Under the pieces are notes generated by a model. It was not told the DNA's origin. It was given only the letters and a program-made list of their open reading frames with translations, and ran no database searches. Source: Pseudomonadota bacterium (GTDB lineage: Bacteria; Myxococcota_A; Polyangia; Polyangiales; Polyangiaceae). From it: a stretch of 64,000 nt of DNA. This document shows positions 34,401 through 42,889 of the stretch, in pieces. The position numbers and the translations under genes are program-made. The DNA is taken from positions 1 through 64,000 of the forward strand of contig JAEZYZ010000132.1 in assembly GCA_023418705.1 (NCBI GenBank), given 5' to 3'. Numbering within the stretch: the first letter of the stretch is position 1; each line of letters starts with the position of its first letter.

Positions 34401-37400
34401 AGCCTGCCTCCTCGAAAGAGAAGTACGTCTTGCTGAATACGACGTCGGTCAGCAGACGCTGCAGTGCGGACACGACATGTTCTCGAGCGACGTGGATCGC
34501 GACTTGGTGATCGTCGTCGTCCGCCCAGTAGACGGTACCGTCCGCGTCCTCGATCCGAAATAGCCGATTCCAGGGGAACCTGATGTTCGTCCCACTCTCG
34601 GTGCCGAGCGCGCGCTCCTGTCCCGCTTCGTCGAATGGATGGACGCCGAGTCGGACCATGCGTTCCAGGAACGCTTTTACCGGTCGGGACGTCCCGGCGA
34701 CGTCCAGGCGTCCTTCGAGCACCTCGCTGAGTGCAACCGTCGGGTCGGCGTGGCGCTTGTGTTCCTCCTCGAGCGCGCGAATGTGGTCCTCGGCCATCTT
34801 CCGAAATGTGGCCGGCGTGGAGGCGAGCGCCGCCTTCGCCTCCTCGAGTTTCGCCAGCGAACTCTCTGGGTTCTTCAGGCTCGTCTGCGCTCGAAGCGTC
34901 GCAAACAAGATCTCGCGACGGATATCCTGATGGTGGAAACGCTCGATGGACAAGGCTGCTTTGGCGGCATCCTGGCGGCTGTCGGAGAAAGAGACGAGCT
35001 TCGGAGGCTCTGCTCGGTTCGACACCCGTTGCGCGTCGAACAGCTCTGTCGCCAAAAGCTGCGTGGTCTTCGCGAAGCCGGCCCGGAAATTCCGCACCGG
35101 AGACAGGCGGTGCTCCTTGCTCCTTCCAGAATAGGTTGTTCCGCACTTTGGGCAGGCGTAGGGAACGTGCGTCCCCGGCGTGGTCGCCGTTCGCTTGTGG
35201 TGGTCCGTCTGATCGGAGCGAGCATAATACCAACCGGGAAGCAGGTCGGATCCGGCCGGGTCGGGCGCCTTGTCGGCACGAATCACTCCCCCTGATGGCC
35301 GCTCGAGGTAAGCGCGGATCCAGGTTCCCGCGTCGTGGGAATCGGTGATCGAATCGCGCGCCCACGAGCCAGGCCAGAACAGGCCGTAGAGCGACCACGA
35401 GAGTTCTTCGAACCGCTGGGAAACCGACTGATCCGGCAGCCCCTCGAGATAGGGCTCCTGAGGCAGGACTTCCGCGACGTACTTGCTTGCCCTGCCGATC
35501 TGCGCGCGCATGCCTCCGAAGAAGATCTCGCCGCAGCACTCGCAGTAGACGAGCTCGTAGATGCGGTGTTCCTCGACCCCGTCTTCCTTCGGTACCGCGA
35601 TCTGATCGGCCTGGTCGATTGACAAGACGCCCACTTCGACGTTTCGAAGGTTGGCGTTCAACACGGGAGAACCTACGCCGCGGACCGCCGGTGCGTAGAG
35701 GCCCTCGATGCTCCGAAAAAACGTGTGCAGCCGAAAGGACTCCGGGGTGTCGACGTATCCATCGACATACTCCTTCAACCCATCTCCACAGCCCCGGACG
35801 AAGAGGATGCCCCGAACCGCCTCCAGGCGCGCCAGGTCGTCCTCGGCTACGTCACCGAAGAGCTTCTGTGCGAGTTCGCCAATGGGGAGGGCCCTGGAGC
35901 GGGTCTGTCCCGATGCGGCATCGAACTCGCGACACGCCCACGCGATTCGTGCGGCGGCTTCTTCGATCGACCGCGCGATCCTGGTCCGCAGTGGCGCCTG
36001 AGCGACGCCAAGTGCATCGGCTACGTCGGTCCATGCATTCGCCAGCGCCACGTCGGCATCGGGGCTCCTGGCGAAGAGAGGTATAGCCCGTGGGAGATCG
36101 ACGTCCAGTGGGTCTGGAGGTGTGTGGACCTCCAGCAGACGCAGGAACGGAGCCGATGGCAGCGCGAGCGGGGCTTCGCTCTCGTATTTCGGAGGACGCT
36201 CGGTGCCGGGTACGATCGAAGCGAGCCAGGCTGCCTTGCCTGCATCCTCCGATAACTCCTCGGCGAGCCCCAACGGGCCGAACATGTCCCACAGGTACTT
36301 CGCACTCTTGTCCGCTTCCTCGTCAGGCGTCGCCGGGAGGGACGCGCTTGAAGCGAGGATGCGGATTTTCTGGCGCTGCTCTTCCGTCGCGGTGAGTCCT
36401 AACCGGTGAAGCAGCAGCCTGATCAGATACGCTACTTCGGTTCCGGCAGCGCCTCGTTGAAGGTGCAACTCGTCCAGGACCAAATAGAAGTACGCATCTC
36501 GGTTCTGGAGCCACTCCCTCGTCTTGGCGAAGATTGGCTCCTCGACCTCGCGATTGAGCATTGCGCTCAACATGCTCACGTTGGTGATGAGGATGTCGGG
36601 AGGGCAAACCTGCATGTCCCATCGGTTCGTCATCTCTCCACCGTCGATGGACGGGAAGATGAACGGTGACTCGTCGGCTGCCTCCGCGGATGGAGCAAGG
36701 TCGGCATCGCGCTCCGCCAACGCGCAATCGCGCAGCGCCTGCACCTCGTCGTCGGAGGGATCTCGCCCTACCCAGAGTCGGAAGTCTCGGTGGAGCCCCT
36801 CCTCGCTACGCCTTCCTGCACTTCTCGCGAGCTCCACGAAGGTCGCTGGCTCGAACGCTCCTTGCGGGACTCCTTGTGCGCGCAGGCGCTCGTCAAGCGA
36901 TCGACCGGATTGATGATCGATTGCATGAAGGCGAGCTTGTATCTGACCGCGTTCCAAACCGACCTGGTAGTCGAACAACTCCTCGAGCTTCCGCTGGCGT
37001 CGCTCGGTTTCGGTAGTCCGCACGTCTGCGAGGTCGACACGTCCGGTGATCGGATGCGCATGCTTGTGGTCGGGGAAGTACACGTCGCCTGAGACGTTTC
37101 TCTTCGGGGTCGAGAGGAGGGATCGAAAACCAGGGTGGTCATGGTGCCCCGTGACAGGCGTCGCCCCTGTATAACGTCCGAAGAAGATGCGGTTGCCCGA
37201 GAAGTGCTCGTCCATCACGGCCCGGGCTTCTCGCGAATCGAGAGCCTTTCTCATGCGAACCAGCTGATCCTCGACGAGGGCGTTCATCGGGTAGAGGACG
37301 AGCGCACGCACCGCCGCTACGCGCCGTTCGCCGTGCCGATGAGGCACGAAAGGCGTGCGCAGTGGCTCCCCTTGCGTAGGCCGACGGTCTTGGGGAATCG

Positions 37401-38004
37401 CCGAATACCGGACGACGGTACGGCCCTTCTTGTCCTGCTTGCGGAAGGGCCTACCGTCGTCGTCGTGCCACCATCGATTCTTCAGGAAGCCTTCCGCCGG
37501 GGCCTCCCAGCTCACGGCCTCCTGGGCGATTCGCGCCAAGAGCGGCAGGAGGAAGGCTTCGGTCTTTCCGGAACCCGTTCCGGAAGTGACTACGCCGGGC
37601 GTTCCGCCTCGGATGCCGCGAGCGAGCATCTGCACCTGATGTTCGTATGGTGGGTACCTCCCTTCGCGCTTCAGCGGAATTCCCGTAGTCGATGACCGCA
37701 GTCGCGATGGGAACAGCCCTGCCAGCACCAGTTCGACAAAGCCCCTACGCTGAACCTCGGAGAAGCCCTCCAGGAGTTCCTCGTCGAAGTAGATGTCGTC
37801 GAACGTCCTGAAGCGTCCATCGATTCGGTCCCACTCGTACCGAGGGATAGGCTCGACCAGCGGCTCGGCGCACAGCGTTCCCGGTGTCCTAAGCAAAGCG
37901 CGCCGTTCCTCTGCGAGATTCGTATCGCCGATCCGGAAAGCCGTATCGAGATAGCTGATGTACAACTCGCGGATTCGTTCGAAATTGCCTATCGGATCTT
38001 GCAT
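31432..38004 (-). CDS. druE: Giant DUF1998-type SF2 helicase, DruE-like
   Basis: This 2190-residue protein has helicase motif I VTSGTGSGKTEAFLLP (GTGSGKT at 142-148), motif II LVLDELHLQRG, motif III-type ILASSASLP, and motif V/VI TTTMEVGIDIG and QRVGRAGRRGQ. Between them are zinc ribbons (CECCGEIFFGG, CPKCGTTYSGR, CGNCGRIHLHRG, CGTCRAWTEV). The end has the DUF1998/MrfA-type cysteine cluster GCSTSCYKCLRRYGNQPFH. Size and architecture fit DruE, the signature protein of Druantia anti-phage systems. It probably translocates on DNA and feeds the nuclease encoded downstream. It lies one base after the stop of the 1033-aa gene. Confidence 0.85.
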   Translation of the reverse strand: MQDPIGNFERIRELYISYLDTAFRIGDTNLAEERRALLRTPGTLCAEPLVEPIPRYEWDRIDGRFRTFDDIYFDEELLEGFSEVQRRGFVELVLAGLFPSRLRSSTTGIPLKREGRYPPYEHQVQMLARGIRGGTPGVVTSGTGSGKTEAFLLPLLARIAQEAVSWEAPAEGFLKNRWWHDDDGRPFRKQDKKGRTVVRYSAIPQDRRPTQGEPLRTPFVPHRHGERRVAAVRALVLYPMNALVEDQLVRMRKALDSREARAVMDEHFSGNRIFFGRYTGATPVTGHHDHPGFRSLLSTPKRNVSGDVYFPDHKHAHPITGRVDLADVRTTETERRQRKLEELFDYQVGLERGQIQARLHAIDHQSGRSLDERLRAQGVPQGAFEPATFVELARSAGRRSEEGLHRDFRLWVGRDPSDDEVQALRDCALAERDADLAPSAEAADESPFIFPSIDGGEMTNRWDMQVCPPDILITNVSMLSAMLNREVEEPIFAKTREWLQNRDAYFYLVLDELHLQRGAAGTEVAYLIRLLLHRLGLTATEEQRQKIRILASSASLPATPDEEADKSAKYLWDMFGPLGLAEELSEDAGKAAWLASIVPGTERPPKYESEAPLALPSAPFLRLLEVHTPPDPLDVDLPRAIPLFARSPDADVALANAWTDVADALGVAQAPLRTRIARSIEEAAARIAWACREFDAASGQTRSRALPIGELAQKLFGDVAEDDLARLEAVRGILFVRGCGDGLKEYVDGYVDTPESFRLHTFFRSIEGLYAPAVRGVGSPVLNANLRNVEVGVLSIDQADQIAVPKEDGVEEHRIYELVYCECCGEIFFGGMRAQIGRASKYVAEVLPQEPYLEGLPDQSVSQRFEELSWSLYGLFWPGSWARDSITDSHDAGTWIRAYLERPSGGVIRADKAPDPAGSDLLPGWYYARSDQTDHHKRTATTPGTHVPYACPKCGTTYSGRSKEHRLSPVRNFRAGFAKTTQLLATELFDAQRVSNRAEPPKLVSFSDSRQDAAKAALSIERFHHQDIRREILFATLRAQTSLKNPESSLAKLEEAKAALASTPATFRKMAEDHIRALEEEHKRHADPTVALSEVLEGRLDVAGTSRPVKAFLERMVRLGVHPFDEAGQERALGTESGTNIRFPWNRLFRIEDADGTVYWADDDDHQVAIHVAREHVVSALQRLLTDVVFSKTYFSFEEAGLGYVAVRGSDLEGARRTEARAYELAAFIRVVADSYRYWPTPYRPSDEPHPPWNSPGEVTAARVRRFAESAWPADPEAAIREALEDLERCGHQDGVIRMERVRFRLVEPEDVYVRCGNCGRIHLHRGAGVCTRCFKPMDWDSGTKESVASLHARSFLARRVYRSLQDGAVATDDASFRLHCEELTGQTEDPARRQREFKGIFLPRLSSIEATPEDDAEDMGLVLNPPDPLLKRKEEIDLLTVTTTMEVGIDIGPLQVVMQANMPPQRFNYQQRVGRAGRRGQAFSMALTICRTKSHDLFYFRQAKKMTGDIPPTPFLTKRMSNIAERFLRKGWMWEAFRDLREEVRREGRIYPGDLMSPPDIHGEYLPTSFLPMADGVDWRTRAATSIGACREKAAALCSVLGTGATEVELNPDPQEIMDEIDSVVVDARQDGLAHSLSEAGHLPMYGMPTRVRELYLRLRPDGERTVWSTVDRDLDLAIYEFAPGSTVVIDKREHLAVGFTPDLAEPLPGRGDQTLKAYQRSAFANPFMLLECGTCRAWTEVTPGVVPEECIACGSKLHPEQAKECRVPNAFRTDLPGYPRTREEEVDSGVRHRSIQAEGRTLGFTNATGFGPDGGWDISIAHHLSRTFRLNRGPQLDNGERGFEIRPGSEVKPYRRQNLELPLQHISTQGSLAARVANTFQPDGPPERIWLAAPKITDALYLSPGTQRSSLALHRLPGRLDSIPDDEEELHAVTRWLGVRAAAISASYLIVNRASLELDIDPEEFDVLEPRIHGKADPRPLLHITDNLVNGAGFCEYLATEDDRGLPRIAVYIESMLNERDHYPLQEFLSPDHGCSTSCYKCLRRYGNQPFHALLDWQLGLSFLRALVDPSYLCGLDGNFVGPELERWPALAARFAEQMAHRFDGGAPESFDGVPAFRVRLRKSRLSPWILVAHPLWDWRDELEDSILARARNAAIEHGEPLCWDTFNLARRQVFVRERIREGLRRRE

Positions 38005-38005
38005 G

Positions 38006-41000
38006 TCAGTCTTCCTTCGAAGCGTGCTCGCCTACCCACCCTCGAGGAAGCAGCGTCCGCACCAGGCCGTACACTCGACGACCGAAGGGATATCGATACC
38101 CGGTTACCTGCTGATTGCCGTCGAGTATCGGTCCAGGCAGGCCCACTCCCACGACGCTGCACAATCTTCCGATGGCCAAGGGCAGGTGCATCGGCGAGCG
38201 ACCCGACGACGCGATTGCTCCGTCGGCCGATGCGTCAAACGGCGTGCTCTCGAGGAGTTCCGCCGCGCGCAGTAGGGCCCAGCTTCTCAGGTGGGACCAC
38301 GCCATCGCCTCCCCATCGACAAGAACGACGTAGATGGAGCAGCGCTGCGGATGGCGTCGGCGTTCGACAGATACGAGGTCGACGGCCTCTCTTGTAGGCT
38401 GGAGGCGGAACAACATGTCGCGCCAATCCCACTTCGCATCGAACCGATAGGCATCTGGTGGCGGACCGTGGACCAGTCCGCCGAAGTCCTCGCGGATCTT
38501 CAGGTGGCCTGGAGGCTGCTGCGGCGCCGGCCACCACAACCATTGCGGCGGCGCGAGTCCGATTTGGTCCGAAACCTCCTCGACATCTTGCGCTTCCAGA
38601 CCCACCAGGCGCGGCAGTGCCGGCTGAAATGGCGTGCTCGCAAGGGTCCACCGGATCGCTGGTCCGGCCAGCCCATGGATGGCAGCGAGAACATCATTCC
38701 CGGCCAGCCCAATGAGGCGTGCCTCCACAGCTGGCCCCCTGCGCACCATGACGAATCGAGGTGCGCGTGGCACGACCAGGGTCTCGCTTCGATCCTGTCG
38801 TCGAAGTAGATCGACGACACCCGCATCTGCCCACGCCCGAATGACCTGCTGCCAAAGTAGGAAGTCGTGCTTCCGCGTGAGTCCAGCGACAAGCTCCTGG
38901 ACCTCTCGAAGTCGGATGCCGCTGCGGGACAAGGCCAGCGCCGCCATGACCTCCACCGCCTGCATCGCAGGTTCTGTCGAGTTGACTCCATTCGCCATGT
39001 CGGATTCAAAGCACGACCCTATATCTGCCGGGGGACACACCCGGCGTTCGCGAGGAGCCGACTGCCGGGAAGCTCGTCGGCGATAGTGGGCCAGGATTCC
39101 CTGCAGCCGTGGCTCGGCGTCGAGGCGAAGGTAACCAGCATTCGTTCGCGCCGTAATGCGCGCGCCGGCACCTCGGAAGGCATACGACCAAACCCTTCGG
39201 TCTCCCTTGTCCGCCGATTCGCCCCCGTCCGGCAGTATTGGGCGCTCGAGGTCGCCCACGTACACCAGGTCGTGGGGGTTCTTCCTGTTCCCGATCGCCA
39301 GCCATGGGTGGTTGGGAACAGGCTCCCGTGACATCTCTCCAAGTCCCGGCCCCAAGTAGCGCGCCGACGGGTCGAGCTCGAGTAGGTCTGCGGATTCCGA
39401 CGGCGTGCTCGACGTAATTTCGAGTTCGACCGGAGTTCCGCCGCGATGTTCCGACTGCTCCGGCGCGCAGCCTTCGCGCCAATACGCTCCCGCTGCAGGC
39501 GGGTTGTAGTCGCACCCATACCCACGTTCCACGAAACGAACCGTCGTCGTGGATTGACGACGCAACACCTGCCCATCGAAGTCGACGTCGAAGCTCGCTC
39601 TTATCGCGAGGCTGGTGGGTGGAATCAGGTCGAGGCTCGAAGGAAGCGTCCAGTCCCCTGGTTCTTCAGCAGGCGGGCACTGCACCCACTCCCCGTGGGC
39701 GTTGCACAGGACCTCGCAGGCGGCAGGAGAACGGAGCCATGGTTGGAAGAACGGATTCCAAAGGTAGCCTCCAGGCACTCGCAATCCGCCCACGAGGCGC
39801 GGTCTTGGCGCACTCGTCGTATGCAGTAGCTGGGTCGCTCCTAGCAACCCAGCCGGAAGCTGCGAGAGCTGATACACTCTGCAACCGCTAACCTCGAGCC
39901 AGCCATCGAACCTGCTGTCCTCGGTTGCGCCGCCGAAGAGGACGTTGAATGCGTCGACGCGATCCTGCCGCACCAAGGCAAGCTCCGCACCGTCGATCTC
40001 TTCGCCCATCGCGAGGCGATACTCGCCAGCAATCTCTTCGACGAATATGAGCAATCCCTGTCGGATCAAGGACGACAGTCCATGAGGCAGTTGGATCTCG
40101 CTGGCGAGCGCCGCCTCGACGATGCTGTCTGGGTTTCCGTCCGCGTCGGTGATGTAATGCGTGGCACCTCCGAGGGAAATGAAAAGCGGTCGGGTTTCCG
40201 TGCCAGTGCCGAGAGGCGACGATGACTCGCACGACGTCAGGCGGAGCAGTAAGGTCTCGTCGTCATCCCATACGGCTGCGAAGCCAAACTTGCCGGTGCC
40301 CGAGTCCGGCACTTCATCAAAGAGTCCGTACGCGGCTTCCGATCTAATCGCACGCCAAAATGCGCTGTCCGTGGGGTCGCGTCCACCGCGGAGGAAATGA
40401 TCGATGAAGTGGTCCAGCGCTGCACGGAAGTCGTCACTGAACCGATTCCGAGCTGATTCGATAGCCCGAACGACCGGGATGATAGGTGGCTCGATTCCAA
40501 GGAGATCCTCGGACTCCAACACATCGGCGAGGACCTTCCGGTCCCTCCGCGTCGGAAAGGCGAGGTAGTACGAGCGACCGATGACGACCATGCGGTCATC
40601 AGCGGGGGGCAGGATCAACTCGGCATGCGACGCGTGCGAACGAGTCCAATCGGCGAGTTTTTCCCAGAGCTCGTTCAAGCAGCCTCGCTGATCTCTTCCG
40701 TGCCGGCACTGATCGTCGGTACCGATGAGAGCACGGAAGCGCTCACGGAAGCTTCCTGCCCCTTCCGGATAGCCCGCGGCCAAGAGACAGGTGAACCAGA
40801 GCATGCCGAAGAAATGCGGAGGCTCATCTGAACTGGAAGTCCACGTCGACCGCCGAAAGCAGTAGCGGCAAAACGAGGTACCCGGCGGAAGTTCGGACCG
40901 CACCGCCTGCACGAAGGCAGAGACGACCGCGTCGCCGTTCGCGTCGGGATCTTCAATCGCCTGTAGCAGCTCTTCTGGTGTAGCGGGGATTCGCTCTACG

Positions 41001-41107
41001 GAGCTTCCTCGTCGCGAAGCATCCAGGAAATAGCCGACAAGGAGGGCATTCCAGTCCGGATAGCCCGCGGTGTGCCAGTCGAACGCGATTCGAGTTGCCG
41101 CATCCAC
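38006..41107 (-). CDS. Large Druantia II component of unknown biochemical function
   Basis: This 1033-residue protein has no catalytic motif I can recognise. Visible features are an N-terminal helical part with SFCRYCFRRST (possible zinc site), a central beta-rich region (YEWLEVSG-type strands, YLWNPFFQPW), an AIGNRKNPHDLVYVGDLERP loop, and a winged-helix-like segment (ALSRSGIRLREVQELVAGL) near two thirds. It lies between the C5 methyltransferase gene (6-bp gap) and the DruE-like helicase gene (1-bp gap). It should therefore be DruF or DruG of type II Druantia, perhaps a target-recognition or scaffold subunit. Confidence 0.7.
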   Translation of the reverse strand: MDAATRIAFDWHTAGYPDWNALLVGYFLDASRRGSSVERIPATPEELLQAIEDPDANGDAVVSAFVQAVRSELPPGTSFCRYCFRRSTWTSSSDEPPHFFGMLWFTCLLAAGYPEGAGSFRERFRALIGTDDQCRHGRDQRGCLNELWEKLADWTRSHASHAELILPPADDRMVVIGRSYYLAFPTRRDRKVLADVLESEDLLGIEPPIIPVVRAIESARNRFSDDFRAALDHFIDHFLRGGRDPTDSAFWRAIRSEAAYGLFDEVPDSGTGKFGFAAVWDDDETLLLRLTSCESSSPLGTGTETRPLFISLGGATHYITDADGNPDSIVEAALASEIQLPHGLSSLIRQGLLIFVEEIAGEYRLAMGEEIDGAELALVRQDRVDAFNVLFGGATEDSRFDGWLEVSGCRVYQLSQLPAGLLGATQLLHTTSAPRPRLVGGLRVPGGYLWNPFFQPWLRSPAACEVLCNAHGEWVQCPPAEEPGDWTLPSSLDLIPPTSLAIRASFDVDFDGQVLRRQSTTTVRFVERGYGCDYNPPAAGAYWREGCAPEQSEHRGGTPVELEITSSTPSESADLLELDPSARYLGPGLGEMSREPVPNHPWLAIGNRKNPHDLVYVGDLERPILPDGGESADKGDRRVWSYAFRGAGARITARTNAGYLRLDAEPRLQGILAHYRRRASRQSAPRERRVCPPADIGSCFESDMANGVNSTEPAMQAVEVMAALALSRSGIRLREVQELVAGLTRKHDFLLWQQVIRAWADAGVVDLLRRQDRSETLVVPRAPRFVMVRRGPAVEARLIGLAGNDVLAAIHGLAGPAIRWTLASTPFQPALPRLVGLEAQDVEEVSDQIGLAPPQWLWWPAPQQPPGHLKIREDFGGLVHGPPPDAYRFDAKWDWRDMLFRLQPTREAVDLVSVERRRHPQRCSIYVVLVDGEAMAWSHLRSWALLRAAELLESTPFDASADGAIASSGRSPMHLPLAIGRLCSVVGVGLPGPILDGNQQVTGYRYPFGRRVYGLVRTLLPRGWVGEHASKED

Positions 41108-41113
41108 GATCCA

Positions 41114-42226
41114 TCACCCCGCTCTCGAACACTGGAATTCCTCCACGTGCTTGACGAGCGCGCGGCCAATGGCCGTGGCCAGCGCCGGTGGAACGGCGTT
41201 TCCAATCATGCGGCCGATGGCCTTACGATTCAGCTTCTTGTCGTGCTGCCAGAATTGATAGCCGCGGGGAAAGCTCTGGAGCAGCGCAGCTTCACGCAGG
41301 GAGATCGCGCGATGCTGAACCGGATGCCCGAATCGCCCGTTCCCGATCCCGTTGCAAAGTGTCGTCATCGTGGGCGAAGGTTCGTCCCACGTCATTCGCC
41401 CGTAGATCGAGACGTACTTTCTACCAGACTTCTTTCGGTGGCAATCGAGGGCGAGTTCGTCCGGCCACGCGTCGCGACTGCCTCCGTTTCGGGGGGTAGC
41501 TCGAATTCGGCGTAGGTTGAGCTCCGAAAGCTGTGAGGCCACATGGAGCGGATCGTTCGGGTCCTCCTCGCCCGCCTTCAGTGGGGGCAAATCGCCAATC
41601 GTTGCTCGAACAGTGCGCCAGCGTTGCGACTGGCTCAGCCGTCCGCGGGGGACGGTGATGGGACCGAGCTTCGATGCGAGAAAGACTAGGCGGCGTCGAT
41701 ACTGCGGGACGCCATACTCGGGGCAATTTACGATCTTCCAGTCGCACCAGTATCCGTGCCTCTCCAAGGTTTCGGCGAATTGGTCGAAGACCTCGCGCCC
41801 GCGGCTTACCAACTCGGGCACGTTCTCCATAGTGACTAGCTCCGGTTCGAAGCCACCCACGAACCGAGCGAAGTTGTTCAGAAGGTCCCATGAACGATGG
41901 CGCTCGATCCCGTTCGTCAGCTTCGAGAACGGCTGGCAAGGAGCGCAACCGGCAAGAAGCCGGACTTTCTTCGGCGCAAACAACTTCTCGATGCTCGGGT
42001 AGTTCTTCCGTCCCACATCCCACGCGAGAAAACGCGCGCCGGGGTTGTTCGTCGTGAACGCGAACTCGGCATGCTCGTCGATGTCGATCCCAGCCTCGAC
42101 CTTGATTCCGGCCCGCAGGAGACCATGCGTCAGCCCTCCTGCGCCGCAGAAGAGATCGACCGCGCTGATCGGACTCGCCTCAAGCCGGTCCTCAAGGCGA
42201 CGACGAGTTTTCAGGCCTCGCGTCAT
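41114..42226 (-). CDS. druM: C5-cytosine DNA methyltransferase, DruM-like
   Basis: This 370-residue protein shows all main m5C-methylase motifs: DLFCGAGGLTHGL (I), AGCAPCQPFSKL (IV, catalytic Cys97), VTMENVPELV (VI), QYRRRLVFLASK (VIII), and ISLREAALLQSFP with GNAVPPALATAIGRALV (IX-X). It methylates cytosine at an unknown site, probably marking self DNA for the Druantia-like operon that follows. A Vsr gene at the operon end fits this chemistry. The start overlaps the upstream HTH gene as ATGA. Confidence 0.92.
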   Translation of the reverse strand: MTRGLKTRRRLEDRLEASPISAVDLFCGAGGLTHGLLRAGIKVEAGIDIDEHAEFAFTTNNPGARFLAWDVGRKNYPSIEKLFAPKKVRLLAGCAPCQPFSKLTNGIERHRSWDLLNNFARFVGGFEPELVTMENVPELVSRGREVFDQFAETLERHGYWCDWKIVNCPEYGVPQYRRRLVFLASKLGPITVPRGRLSQSQRWRTVRATIGDLPPLKAGEEDPNDPLHVASQLSELNLRRIRATPRNGGSRDAWPDELALDCHRKKSGRKYVSIYGRMTWDEPSPTMTTLCNGIGNGRFGHPVQHRAISLREAALLQSFPRGYQFWQHDKKLNRKAIGRMIGNAVPPALATAIGRALVKHVEEFQCSRAG

Positions 42227-42435
42227 CGCCCACCTCCCTTGCTTCTGGGAGTCGGCTCTTCCCCGCTAGCTCCCCCGGCTCGGACCCACTCGTCCACCTC
42301 GGAGACCTTGAACTTCCAGAGCCGGCCCATCCGATGGGCTGGAAGCCCTCGAGTCTCGATCCAGCGGTAGACGGTATCCTTCGCGACGCCGAGATGACGC
42401 GCGATCTCGTCACCGGAGACCCAAGGCTCAGACAT
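42223..42435 (-). CDS. Excisionase-type helix-turn-helix protein, operon head
   Basis: This 70-residue protein starts MSEPWVSGDEIARHLGVA. The helix-turn-helix (SGDEIARHLGVAKDTVYRWI) followed by RGLPAHRMGRLWKFKVSEVD is the MerR-like excisionase fold (HTH_17). Such proteins often stand at the head of restriction or Druantia-type operons as regulators, or act as recombination directionality factors. Its ATG lies 35 bp from the end of the recombinase operon, so it could serve either the defence operon or excision of the neighbouring element. AGGTG precedes the start. Confidence 0.82.
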   Translation of the reverse strand: MSEPWVSGDEIARHLGVAKDTVYRWIETRGLPAHRMGRLWKFKVSEVDEWVRAGGASGEEPTPRSKGGGR

Positions 42436-42469
42436 AGGACGGGCACCTGAACATCCGGGCGCCATCATG

Positions 42470-42889
42470 TCAGCGATTCTGCCCGAGAACAAGCAAGGAT
42501 CGGTCAGGATCGGTCACGGCTCGCCACACTGCGGCCTGCTCCTCCCACACCAGGCTCCCCAGCACCCGCCGGAGGTCCCGCTCGGTGATCGGCTCCCGCC
42601 CGGGCAGCACCTCGAGATGGAGCACGTCCTCCTGGATCGCCGGGGCCAGGAGCAGCAGGTTCATCACCTGGGTGAGCCGGGCCCGGGTGAGGCCGTGGGC
42701 GCGGGCCACGTCGGCGTAGTCGCGGAACTCACCGGCTTCGATCCGAGACTCGATGTCGTGAGCCAGCGCGAGGAGCCGGGCGACACGGGCCGGATGCCGC
42801 GCGCGGAGGCCCTCTTCGCGCTCGGCTCGTCGGGTCGCGTGCTTCAGGTGCCGCGGCTTGAAAGCGACGGTCTCGACGAGCTTGCTCAT
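42470..42889 (-). CDS. Recombinase-associated small DNA-binding protein
   Basis: This 139-residue basic protein starts MSKLVETVAFKPRHLKH. ADVARAHGLTRARLTQVMNLLLLAPAIQE is a helix-turn-helix reminiscent of ParB/KorB-type HTH. Proteins of this type commonly follow large serine recombinases in similar elements and may guide recombination. In the undamaged arrangement its ATG overlaps the recombinase stop as ATGA; in this sequence a one-base insertion fuses the two frames into one 667-codon ORF. Confidence 0.75.
   Translation of the reverse strand: MSKLVETVAFKPRHLKHATRRAEREEGLRARHPARVARLLALAHDIESRIEAGEFRDYADVARAHGLTRARLTQVMNLLLLAPAIQEDVLHLEVLPGREPITERDLRRVLGSLVWEEQAAVWRAVTDPDRSLLVLGQNR

Noticed and set aside
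29625..42435. DISARM or BREX as the identity of the large helicase operon
   Set aside because: No phospholipase D gene, separate DUF1998 gene, SNF2 helicase gene, PglZ or Lon-like gene is present. One giant helicase carries the DUF1998-type end itself, as in Druantia.
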